Both the position numbers and the translations under genes were made by a program. Shown in pieces: positions 43,052 through 51,338 of a stretch of 64,000 bases of DNA; the first letter of the stretch is position 1; each line of letters starts with the position of its first letter. Origin of the DNA: Flagellimonas maritima (lineage in GTDB: Bacteria > Bacteroidota > Bacteroidia > Flavobacteriales > Flavobacteriaceae); NCBI RefSeq assembly GCF_003269425.1, contig NZ_CP030104.1, positions 2,351,501 to 2,415,500 on the forward strand. Direction: 5' to 3'. The notes under the pieces are model-generated. The model searched no databases. It was given only the letters and a program-made list of their open reading frames with translations, and was not told the origin of the DNA.

Positions 43052-43948
43052 CTAACCGTTGAGCGCTACCACTTCGTTTACTTTGTCGCCCATCATATTC
43101 TTCAACATGGTTTCGATGCCATTTTTTAAAGTAAATGTTGAGGAAGGACAGCCACTGCAAGCCCCTTGCAAAATCACGTTAACGGTTCTGCTTTTTTCCT
43201 CATAAGATTGAAAAAGAATGTTACCACCATCACTAGCTACGGCTGGTTTAACATATTCCTCAAGAATATCTATTATTTGTTGGGAGGTATCGTCATACTC
43301 AATTGGGGAGAGACTCTTTTCTGCTATCTTTTTGGATTCCTGAATGGCTTCTTTGGAAACAACTTCTTTTCCGTCCATCAAGAAGTTCCTGATAAATTCC
43401 CGCAGTTCCATCGTAATTTCGTTCCAATCCGCAACTTCATATTTAGAGACTGAAACATAATTTTCATCAAAAAACACCTCTTTTACAAACGGAAAATGAA
43501 AGAGTTCCTTTGCCAGTTGTGAATCTTTGGCATCATCAATATTTTTGAATTCGTATGAAGTAGGTACGATTTTTTTGTTGGATACAAATTTCATGACCGC
43601 TGGGTTTGGGGTTACCTCGGCATAGACGGTAATTGCTTCTTTTTTCTGGTTCTCTTCTTCAATTACTATAGGTTCTCCAGCATTTAGATAATCGACCAAT
43701 TGTTGTGCTATTTCATCTTTTACATCATCCCACTCGACAATGTCAAAACGTTCAAGAGCTATAAAATTACCTGAGATATAAACGGTCTTTATAAATGGCA
43801 GATAAAATAACTGCTGTGCCAATGGGGAATTCTTGGCATCATCTATATTTTTGAACTCATGGTTGCTCTTGGTGAGAAAATGATTTGTCTCGAATTTTAG
43901 AATTTTGGGATTGTTAGTGGCAACAACGGTGATGTTATAATCGTTCAT
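43052..43948 (-). CDS. Nfu-type Fe-S carrier with duplicated N-terminal domain
   Basis: A 298-residue NifU-like protein. The start MNDYNITVVATNNPKILKFE (43948) was chosen over an earlier in-frame Met because an Nfu_N domain begins here. Two consecutive Nfu_N (Scaffold) domains are seen: one at about 8-85 (HEFKNIDDAKNSPLAQQLFY), the other at about 100-180 (YEFKNIDDAKDSQLAKELFH). A C-terminal NifU domain follows, with the cluster-binding CSGC (GACSGCPSSTFTLKNG). It probably carries Fe-S clusters to target proteins in the cytoplasm. TATTTTTG lies in the promoter position upstream. Confidence 0.92.
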   Translation of the reverse strand: MNDYNITVVATNNPKILKFETNHFLTKSNHEFKNIDDAKNSPLAQQLFYLPFIKTVYISGNFIALERFDIVEWDDVKDEIAQQLVDYLNAGEPIVIEEENQKKEAITVYAEVTPNPAVMKFVSNKKIVPTSYEFKNIDDAKDSQLAKELFHFPFVKEVFFDENYVSVSKYEVADWNEITMELREFIRNFLMDGKEVVSKEAIQESKKIAEKSLSPIEYDDTSQQIIDILEEYVKPAVASDGGNILFQSYEEKSRTVNVILQGACSGCPSSTFTLKNGIETMLKNMMGDKVNEVVALNG

Positions 43949-44074
43949 AACTAAATTTTGATGCAAAAATACAAAGTAAATAGGAGAGGCGGAATATATA
44001 ATAATGTAGCGCTTCAACCGTTATTTAAATGTTTGGTTACCTAAATAAACCCCAACTTTAGCACTAATCACTTA

Positions 44075-45070
44075 ATGAGACGCTATTTAACCCCACTGAT
44101 TCTTACTCTTTTTTTTGGGCTCGCTATCAAAGCACAAGAAGGAATCCCAGTTTATTTTGATTATTTGGCAGATAACTATTATTTAGTCTATCCATCAATG
44201 GCCGGTATCAGTGAGGGAGGAAAAATTCGTTTAACGGCAAGAAAGCAGTGGTTCAATGTTGATGAAGCACCAAGTTTACAGACATTGAACGCCAATTTTA
44301 GGGTAGGGCAGCGTAGTGGTATTGGCGGTATTTTATTCAATGACTCCAACGGGTACCATTCCCAAACAGGTTTTAAGGCAACGTATGCACATCATTTGCA
44401 GTTGGCGGGTGATTTTAGAACCTTAAACCAACTATCCTTTGGTCTCAGTACAGGAATAATACTGAGCAGTTTGGATGAAACCGAATTTGTATCCGTAATA
44501 CCTGACCCCGCGGTCTCAGGTGTAAAAAATACAGTAAGTTATTTCAATGTTGATTTAGGGGTTTCTTACAATATTTTTGAATTCTACGCGCATGCCGCAA
44601 TCTTGAATATTTTGGGTAGTGGCCGTGACTTATATACGTTAGCAGAATTTGATAATTTAAGAAGATATTTGTTTTCCGTTGGATATGTTTTTGGAAATAA
44701 CACTAGAATAGAACCCTCTGTTTTATTGCAAATGACAGATTTTACCAAAGAAACTACCTTGGACATTAACGCAAAAGTGTATAGGGATGTAAGTTTCGGT
44801 ACAGTTTGGGCAGGTTTATCCTATCGTAGAAGTTTTGATGGTGCGCAATTCCAAACCGATGGAGGTTTTGGGGAGCAACGGTTACAATTGTTCACTCCCA
44901 TAGTTGGTGTCAACATCAATAATTTTATGTTCTCTTATAATTATTCATATCAATCCGGAGATATTCGTTTCGACAATGGCGGCTTTCATCAGATTACATT
45001 GGGCTATGACTTTGGGCAAAGTGACCAAGGGAAGCGTTACGATTGCTACTGTCCTGCAGCAAATAACTAA
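44075..45070 (+). CDS. PorP/SprF family type IX secretion membrane protein
   Basis: A 331-residue outer-membrane beta-barrel protein with a signal peptide (about 1-20, ending near IKAQE). It shows the family start 'Y......Y...P..AG....G.I.LTAR.QW' (YLVYPSMAGISEGG) and a C-terminal barrel end (FHQITLGYDF). Family members pair with type B type IX cargo. No cargo gene adjoins this copy, unlike the one at 53992, so its partner is elsewhere or shared. It converges with the VWA gene across a hairpin. Confidence 0.9.
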   Translation: MRRYLTPLILTLFFGLAIKAQEGIPVYFDYLADNYYLVYPSMAGISEGGKIRLTARKQWFNVDEAPSLQTLNANFRVGQRSGIGGILFNDSNGYHSQTGFKATYAHHLQLAGDFRTLNQLSFGLSTGIILSSLDETEFVSVIPDPAVSGVKNTVSYFNVDLGVSYNIFEFYAHAAILNILGSGRDLYTLAEFDNLRRYLFSVGYVFGNNTRIEPSVLLQMTDFTKETTLDINAKVYRDVSFGTVWAGLSYRRSFDGAQFQTDGGFGEQRLQLFTPIVGVNINNFMFSYNYSYQSGDIRFDNGGFHQITLGYDFGQSDQGKRYDCYCPAANN

Positions 45071-45170
45071 ATGGGCCATCATTTCTGATAGCCCACTTCA
45101 ACTTAATAGTATTTTAATCGAAATTCTTAAGGTATAAGACTTAACTATTTTCCTCTCCTGGGGTGAGGTA

Positions 45171-45194
45171 AGAACTGCCCTCTTGGGCAGTTCT
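45171..45194. terminator. hairpin between convergent genes
   Basis: Perfect 10-base stem AGAACTGCCC / GGGCAGTTCT with a TCTT loop. A further GGGTGAGG-type repeat (GGGTGAGGTAAG and GGGTGAGGGTTTT) surrounds it, which suggests a larger palindromic repeat unit. There is no long T-run on either side, so it may be a dispersed intergenic repeat as much as a terminator. Confidence 0.55.
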
Positions 45195-45205
45195 GGGTGA
45201 GGGTT

Positions 45206-46393
45206 TTAATCCCACCTATAATTTTTCTTTGCGGCCTGTGTTTTAATAGCTGATAAAAGAGCGTTCTCCAATTCGCCAGCTTCCTCTTTTTGATTTTTTG
45301 CAATATAAGCTTCACGTTTTTTGTTCAATTCTTGAATTTGCTTTTGAATTTTTTCACGCTCTGATTTTTTACTTTCCAGATATACCGTTATTTCTTTTTC
45401 GGATTTTCCTTTTAATTCTTGTGGCAAATCTTTTTCTTTCAATTCAGATACTTCAAAATCTTCATCCTCAATGGCATCTACCAAATCCCAAGAAGAATTA
45501 TTATAGAGTCTGGAACTTTTGCTTACGGCACGCTTTACCACTACGGCCTCTTCCATTTCGGCCGCATTGGAATCCTGCATAGATTGCTGTGCTTTCTTTT
45601 TACTGCCCAAAGCACCATAAGAAATATAGGTGTTGTTCAATTGTGAGTTTAATTTTATGATAATATCATCGTAAGGCGTGTCAATATGTACCACCTGCTT
45701 ATTATGGTCAATAGCCATGTATTCGCCTCCGGTAAGTGTAGCGCCATTTTTCCATTTTGTGGAAATGCCTTGTTCATAGTTGCCACAGAAAATGGTATTG
45801 ACAATGACATCTTTTTCCTTTGCTTGTAATGTAGCGTCCTTATAATCCAATTTGCCTTGTGTAAATGGTTCATTGCCGGCAATAAATATCATTTTAAGAT
45901 CATCGGCATTTTTGCCCCAGTCCAATTGCTTTAAGGAAGTATGGATTACTTTTCCGCAGAATTCCTCACCTCCATTGGTTGTAAGTGAAAATAATTTTTC
46001 GGAGATTTCATCCAAATCGCTGCTAAAGCCAATGACCTGCCTAATATAACCTTCGTTGGAGGCAAGATTATCGTTGCCGTATTCGTACAATGCTATTTTT
46101 AAAGAGGGTCGGGTCTCATTTCCGCATTTAGCATACGTGAACTCATTAACAATATCCCAAAGCTGGGCCTTAGCTTGGTTGATAAGGCCATCCATGCTGT
46201 TACTGGTATCCAATAACAATGCAACTTTTACAAACTGCTTGGCAGGCTTTTCGGATACAGTGGTGGTTAACATTGCCGTATCTTGTTTTTCTGCTTTGCC
46301 AAAATTTTCTTTCGGTTTCAAATTACAGCCATATGCCGTTCCCACTGCAATGGTAAAAAGCGTTATTCCCATTAGGTGCTTAAAATGTTTCAT
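45206..46393 (-). CDS. von Willebrand factor A domain lipoprotein
   Basis: A 395-residue predicted lipoprotein (lipobox TAYGC, Cys23). The VWA domain begins at about residue 55 with a full MIDAS motif (DTSNSM: Asp62, Ser64, Ser66) and continues LIYEYGNDN-like and MIFIAGNEPFTQG strands. The C-terminal third is a charged coiled coil (KREKIQKQIQELNKKREAYI). Family proteins bind divalent metal and partner proteins at the envelope; the specific partner is unknown. Confidence 0.9.
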   Translation of the reverse strand: MKHFKHLMGITLFTIAVGTAYGCNLKPKENFGKAEKQDTAMLTTTVSEKPAKQFVKVALLLDTSNSMDGLINQAKAQLWDIVNEFTYAKCGNETRPSLKIALYEYGNDNLASNEGYIRQVIGFSSDLDEISEKLFSLTTNGGEEFCGKVIHTSLKQLDWGKNADDLKMIFIAGNEPFTQGKLDYKDATLQAKEKDVIVNTIFCGNYEQGISTKWKNGATLTGGEYMAIDHNKQVVHIDTPYDDIIIKLNSQLNNTYISYGALGSKKKAQQSMQDSNAAEMEEAVVVKRAVSKSSRLYNNSSWDLVDAIEDEDFEVSELKEKDLPQELKGKSEKEITVYLESKKSEREKIQKQIQELNKKREAYIAKNQKEEAGELENALLSAIKTQAAKKNYRWD

Positions 46394-46602
46394 GATTTAG
46401 AGTTTTAAATTATGGTCTAAAAGTATCTTCAACTTTTTTCAATAAAAACTGGGAATGAGTGAATGCGAACTTAGAATGAGTGAATGGTAGGGGTCGTTTT
46501 GTAAAGCAGGGGAATTGATAGGTTTTTGGTCGTTTTTCCGGATAAGGGGATTTTTTAATACGCTTTAGATGAATTAAGTTTACCTAACGTATTGAAAAGT
46601 AA

Positions 46603-48810
46603 ATGATAAAAATAAAGCACATACTTTTTTTCTTCCTGATTGTATTTTATTCGGGCTTTTCACAGGTAAACAATGAGAGTCCATCAGTGCAAATAAAAGG
46701 TTCCGTAAAAGGAAAAGAAAATTTTGCACCTATTTCCGGTGTACAGGTTTCCACCAATACTGGAGGCTATACAACGACCAATGCGTTCGGTGAATTCAGG
46801 ATTCGGGCCACTGTGGGCGACATACTGATTTTTGAAAGCCCTGAATTTGAAACCGTTCAGCATCGCATTAGCTCAGATGAAGATGTTGACGTATTGGTAG
46901 AAGGATTCGTCATTTCAAAAAAAGAGAAAACTATAGGTAGAATGAGTTCAAGAAGCACGTTCAACCATCAACGTTCACTTGATTCTGCAAATTTTTACAA
47001 GGATAAGAATCTAGAAAAAAGTATAGATTTTATAGCGCAATCCATAGCACAGCTGGAAAGGTTGGGAAACAAAGAAGAACTGTCGAAGTCTTTTACTACG
47101 TTGGGCGAGATATACCTATACCACAAACAATATGATCTTGCCATCACAAATTTTAAAGACGCCCTCACATCAAAAAAGACAACAAAAACTACATTGCTGT
47201 TGGGCAAGGCCTATATTTTGAACGGCGAATTTCAAAAGGCCGAATCGACACTTTCGCCTTTATTGGATTTAAAGAATATGATTCCCTATCAACGGGTCAG
47301 GCTCTACGAGGGATTGGGAGATGCGAACAAGGGCCTATCAAAGTTAAAGAAAGCAGTGAATTTTTATCAAGAAGGTCTTCAAATTGCTGAAAAGAATCAG
47401 ATTTCTCCAAAAATAATCGATTTGAATTCAAAAATTGCAGATGCCTATGCAAGCGATAACCGCTTCATAGAAGCAGAAGGATTCTATAATAATTCACTAA
47501 ACTTATCAAAGAAAGTAGCTCCTGAAAGATTGATAGAGGAAAACGAGAAAGTCGCTGATTTTTATAATGAGGAGAACAGGTTTGACGATGAAATACAACT
47601 GCGGAAGAAAAGTCTGAACGAGCTAAAACAATTGTCAAGGCAAACCGTTGCAAAAGAAAACAAAGGACTTGAAAATGCTGACTCTATAACCTCGCAACAA
47701 ATTAACTACAAAATAGCGAACGCATACATTGCACAAGATAAACTGGATGAGGCCATACCGTATTTGGAGCGTAGTATTGTGGAAGCGGACAGTGAGGATG
47801 ATTTGGTCGTGCAGAAGGATGCCACTAGAAAGTTGTCCGAGGTATACCGTTACAAGGGTGATTTCTCAAAAGCTTTGGAATCCTATCAAGATTATGTTGC
47901 CGTAGTGGATAGCCTGTATATAAGAAAAGAGCAAGAGATTTCAAGGGCAGCTAGGTTTAATCGTGAGATAGCTACAAAACAAAATCGCATTTCCAGTCTT
48001 GAACAGGAGCGTGAACTTTCCCAGAGCAAGTATAGCCTTGCCGTAACGGAACAGCAACTTTTTCAAGAGACGAGCAAAAGACAGAAATGGCTCATTTATT
48101 CGTTGATTTTTGGAATATTTTTGATGGCACTCACAACGTTTCTATTTTATAGAAGCAATAAGCAACAAAAGTTGGCCAATAACCTATTGGCGTTAAAATC
48201 ACTGCGCACCCAAATGAATCCGCATTTTATTTTTAATGCCCTAAATTCGGTCAACAATTATATTGCCAAAAGTGATGAACGGAGCGCAAATAGATTCCTA
48301 AGTGACTTTTCGGTTTTAATGCGCAGTGTTTTGGAGAATTCGGAAGAGGATTTTATTCCGCTCTCCAAAGAATTGGAACTATTGGAGCTCTACGTAAAAC
48401 TAGAGCATTCCCGTTTTTCGGATAAGTTTGATTTTGAAATAAGCATCGATAAAAAAATCGATATAGATGCTTTTGAGATTCCACCTATGTTGCTTCAGCC
48501 TTATATAGAGAATGCGATCTGGCACGGTCTGCGCTATAAAGAGCAAAAAGGATTTTTAAAAATTGGAGTTGACCAAATTACCAACGAGATTTTAGAAATT
48601 AAGATAACCGATAATGGTATTGGAAGAAAAAAATCCGCAGCTTTAAAAACCGCAAATCAAAAGAAGCAAAAATCAAAGGGGATGGGGAATATCAAAAAAC
48701 GAATTCAGATATTGAACAACATGTACAAAAATAAGGTTGATGTCTCTATTTCTGATTTACTGGAAGATGAAACAGGGACAAAAGTGTCGCTAAAGCTTAA
48801 AAAAGATTAA
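46603..48810 (+). CDS. LytS/YehU-type sensor histidine kinase with TPR region
   Basis: A 735-residue membrane kinase. Order: signal peptide (about 1-20), carboxypeptidase-regulatory-like beta domain (about 25-105), TPR array (about 125-440, e.g. GEIYLYHKQYDLAITNFKDA), coiled segment, one membrane helix (about 496-516), a His_kinase domain with QMNPHFIFNALNS (His541) and a C-terminal ATPase with the N-box (PYIENAIWHGL) and DNGIGRKKS. The periplasmic TPRs probably bind a protein or peptide signal. It overlaps the response regulator gene by one base. Confidence 0.95.
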   Translation: MIKIKHILFFFLIVFYSGFSQVNNESPSVQIKGSVKGKENFAPISGVQVSTNTGGYTTTNAFGEFRIRATVGDILIFESPEFETVQHRISSDEDVDVLVEGFVISKKEKTIGRMSSRSTFNHQRSLDSANFYKDKNLEKSIDFIAQSIAQLERLGNKEELSKSFTTLGEIYLYHKQYDLAITNFKDALTSKKTTKTTLLLGKAYILNGEFQKAESTLSPLLDLKNMIPYQRVRLYEGLGDANKGLSKLKKAVNFYQEGLQIAEKNQISPKIIDLNSKIADAYASDNRFIEAEGFYNNSLNLSKKVAPERLIEENEKVADFYNEENRFDDEIQLRKKSLNELKQLSRQTVAKENKGLENADSITSQQINYKIANAYIAQDKLDEAIPYLERSIVEADSEDDLVVQKDATRKLSEVYRYKGDFSKALESYQDYVAVVDSLYIRKEQEISRAARFNREIATKQNRISSLEQERELSQSKYSLAVTEQQLFQETSKRQKWLIYSLIFGIFLMALTTFLFYRSNKQQKLANNLLALKSLRTQMNPHFIFNALNSVNNYIAKSDERSANRFLSDFSVLMRSVLENSEEDFIPLSKELELLELYVKLEHSRFSDKFDFEISIDKKIDIDAFEIPPMLLQPYIENAIWHGLRYKEQKGFLKIGVDQITNEILEIKITDNGIGRKKSAALKTANQKKQKSKGMGNIKKRIQILNNMYKNKVDVSISDLLEDETGTKVSLKLKKD

Positions 48811-49541
48811 TGATATTAAAGACAATAATAGTAGAGGACGAGGCAAATAGCAGGGAGATACTTCGTAACTATATTGCCAAATATAGTGATGGAGTCCAAC
48901 TGATGGGAGAGGCGCCAAACATTACCGAAGGATTGGACCTCATTCAAAAGCATAAACCTGATTTAGTGTTTTTGGATGTTGAAATGCCCTTTGGAAACGC
49001 GTTTGATTTATTGGATAAAGTGCCCGATAGAACTTTTGAAACCGTTTTTGTGACAGCATATAATCAATATGCCATGGACGCTTTGAATAACCATGCTGCC
49101 TACTATCTTATGAAACCCATAAATATTGATGAATTGATTAAAGCCGTCAATTATGTCAAAGAAATAAAAGAGAAGGAAAATGCATTGGAAGGACAGGTAT
49201 TAAAAGCCAGATCTATTAAAACAGAAGGAAAAATAACATTGCCACAGCAAGATGGATTTCAAGTTTTGGATGTTGGTGATATTTATTTTTGCAAAGCAGA
49301 TGACAATTACACCGAAATTTATTTAGAGGACAAAAGAATAGTGGTAAGCAAAACACTCAAATATTTTGAAGATGCACTCACCGAGTATGCTTTTGCCCGA
49401 ATCCATAAATCCTATTTGGTAAATGTGGGCGAAGTGGTAAAATATAAAAGAGGAAAAGGAGGTAGCGTAGTACTTTCAAACGGGAAAGAGCTCTCTGTTT
49501 CTGCATCAAAAAAAGCAAGATTACTATCTTACTTTCAATAA
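48810..49541 (+). CDS. LytTR-type response regulator
   Basis: A 243-residue regulator partnered with the kinase that overlaps it. The receiver domain has the acidic pair (EDEANSRE), the phospho-acceptor Asp56 in LVFLDVEMP, the Thr/Lys switch positions (VTAYNQYA, then LMKPINIDELI) and a C-terminal LytTR DNA-binding domain (about 140-243) with ARIHKSYLVNVGEV. All receiver residues are present, in contrast to the degenerate regulator at 62335. Its targets are unknown. Confidence 0.96.
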   Translation: MILKTIIVEDEANSREILRNYIAKYSDGVQLMGEAPNITEGLDLIQKHKPDLVFLDVEMPFGNAFDLLDKVPDRTFETVFVTAYNQYAMDALNNHAAYYLMKPINIDELIKAVNYVKEIKEKENALEGQVLKARSIKTEGKITLPQQDGFQVLDVGDIYFCKADDNYTEIYLEDKRIVVSKTLKYFEDALTEYAFARIHKSYLVNVGEVVKYKRGKGGSVVLSNGKELSVSASKKARLLSYFQ

Positions 49542-49581
49542 GAACAACAGTGACTATAAACATAAAGGAATACCATAAACT

Positions 49582-50094
49582 ATGTTAATCAAGAGCGTTA
49601 GGGGAAAATCCCCAGAAATTGGAGAGGATTGTTTTATTGCAGAAAACGCAACCATTGTTGGTGAAGTTTCAATGGGTGAACAATGCAGCGTATGGTTCAA
49701 TGCCGTGATTCGGGGAGATGTACATTTTATCAAAATGGGCAATAAGGTGAACGTTCAAGATGGAGCTGTTATACATTGTACCTATCAAAAATCCCCCACT
49801 ACCATTGGCAATAATGTTTCCATAGGCCATAATGCTTTGGTGCACGGGTGTACGGTGAAAGATAATGTGTTGATAGGAATGGGAAGTATCATTATGGACA
49901 ATTGCGTTGTGGAGAGTAACTCCATCATCGCGGCAGGTGCCGTGCTAACCCAAGGAACCCATGTTGAAGCAGGGAGTATTTATGCGGGAGTCCCTGCCAA
50001 GAAAATAAAGGACATAAGCCCAGAACTCAGTTCGGGTGAAATTGACCGTATAGCAAATAACTATGTAACGTATTCGGGTTGGTTCAAGGAGTGA
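49582..50094 (+). CDS. gamma carbonic anhydrase family protein
   Basis: A 170-residue left-handed beta-helix protein built of hexapeptide repeats (e.g. IGHNALVHGCTVKDNVLIGM). Metal-ligand histidines are in VIHCTY and in IGHNALVHG. The length and motifs match the YrdA/PaaY/CaiE group, which forms trimers; some bind zinc and hydrate CO2, others are not active. The C-terminal helix (SGEIDRIANNYVTYSGWFKE) fits the family. It lies 40 bases after the LytTR gene. Confidence 0.94.
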   Translation: MLIKSVRGKSPEIGEDCFIAENATIVGEVSMGEQCSVWFNAVIRGDVHFIKMGNKVNVQDGAVIHCTYQKSPTTIGNNVSIGHNALVHGCTVKDNVLIGMGSIIMDNCVVESNSIIAAGAVLTQGTHVEAGSIYAGVPAKKIKDISPELSSGEIDRIANNYVTYSGWFKE

Positions 50095-50131
50095 TGGTTT
50101 TTTGTCTGAGTTCTTGATTTCCAGTGTACAA

Positions 50132-50275
50132 AGTTCAGAGTTCTGAGTTCTGAGTTCAGAAGTTTAGAGTTTTAGATATAAGGTTTTAATCTATCGAGTC
50201 AAAAAAATCAAGCTATCGAACAATCCAAAAATCCAGAATATCCAAGAATCCGAATATTCAAAATATCCCTATTTT
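50132..50275. repeat. low-complexity intergenic repeat before fabD
   Basis: Two simple-repeat tracts in the 204-base spacer. The first has overlapping copies of GAGTTCT / GAGTTCAGA (50132-50175). The second has degenerate copies of AATCCA / AATATCC (50218-50275). No gene is seen. Such tracts are prone to slippage and could affect fabD transcription. Confidence 0.65.
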
Positions 50276-50298
50276 AGCAATGCTTAAATACTCAACTA

Positions 50299-51180
50299 AT
50301 GAATGCATACATTTTTCCTGGACAGGGTGCCCAATTTGTGGGAATGGGATTAGATCTTTATGAAAATCACCAACAAGCACAAGAGCTTTTTGAACAAGCC
50401 AATGAAATTTTGGATTTCTCGATTACGGACGTCATGTTTGAAGGTACCCCCGAGGATTTAAAACAGACCAAAGTTACCCAACCCGCAATTTTTCTACATT
50501 CAGTTATTTTGAGCAAGGTTTTGGGAGATGACTTTAAACCGGATATGGTTGCGGGCCATTCTTTGGGTGAGTTTTCAGCTTTAGTGGCCAATGGCACCCT
50601 TAATTTTGAGGATGGCTTAAAATTGGTCTCTAAACGTGCTTTGGCTATGCAAAAAGCTTGCGAGATGCAATCAAGTACTATGGCCGCTGTTTTAGGTCTG
50701 GATGATGAAGTGGTAGAAACAATATGCAACGAAACCCCGGGAATAGTCGTTCCGGCCAATTATAATTGTCCAGGTCAGTTGGTGATTTCGGGAGAAATAG
50801 AAGCAGTAAACACTGCATGTGAAAAACTGAAGGAAGCCGGTGCAAGAAGAGCTTTGTTGCTACCTGTTGGGGGAGCCTTTCATTCTCCTTTGATGGAACC
50901 TGCGAGAGAAGAATTGGCATCTGCCATAGAAGCCACAAAATTTAATGTGCCTACCTGTCCAATTTATCAAAACGTACCAACAACAGCAGTAACCGATGCA
51001 GATGGAATAAAGGCCAACCTGATATCACAATTGACCGCACCGGTAAAATGGACGCAAAGTATATTGCAAATGGTTCAAGATGGCGGAACATCTTTCATTG
51101 AGGTTGGTCCGGGAAAGGTTTTGCAGGGTTTGGTAAGGAAAATAGATTCGGGAGTGGAAACTTCATCCGCGGCGGTATAA
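50299..51180 (+). CDS. fabD: malonyl-CoA:ACP transacylase
   Basis: A 293-residue cytoplasmic enzyme that moves malonyl groups from CoA to acyl carrier protein for fatty acid synthesis. It starts with the family motif MNAYIFPGQGAQFVGMG, and has the nucleophile Ser88 in GHSLGE, the catalytic His195 in GGAFHSPLM and the C-terminal FIEVGPGKVLQGLVRK. The length is as expected and all catalytic residues are present. It appears to be a single-gene unit. Confidence 0.97.
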   Translation: MNAYIFPGQGAQFVGMGLDLYENHQQAQELFEQANEILDFSITDVMFEGTPEDLKQTKVTQPAIFLHSVILSKVLGDDFKPDMVAGHSLGEFSALVANGTLNFEDGLKLVSKRALAMQKACEMQSSTMAAVLGLDDEVVETICNETPGIVVPANYNCPGQLVISGEIEAVNTACEKLKEAGARRALLLPVGGAFHSPLMEPAREELASAIEATKFNVPTCPIYQNVPTTAVTDADGIKANLISQLTAPVKWTQSILQMVQDGGTSFIEVGPGKVLQGLVRKIDSGVETSSAAV

Positions 51181-51338
51181 TAACCCTTTGTCCGCCCTAA
51201 TGGTATTTCAACCAATAAACATAGATTTAATCTGTAAAGTTGCGGTGTTGCTTCTATTTTTTAGTAATATTGGCACCTCCCAAACAGCCTACCTAAAATT
51301 AAAATGAAGGAACTAAACTGAAAACCATTTAATAGGTA

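Noticed and set aside
50132..50275. Possible CRISPR array
   Set aside because: The repeats are short, overlapping and degenerate with no spacers of even length; simple low-complexity sequence.
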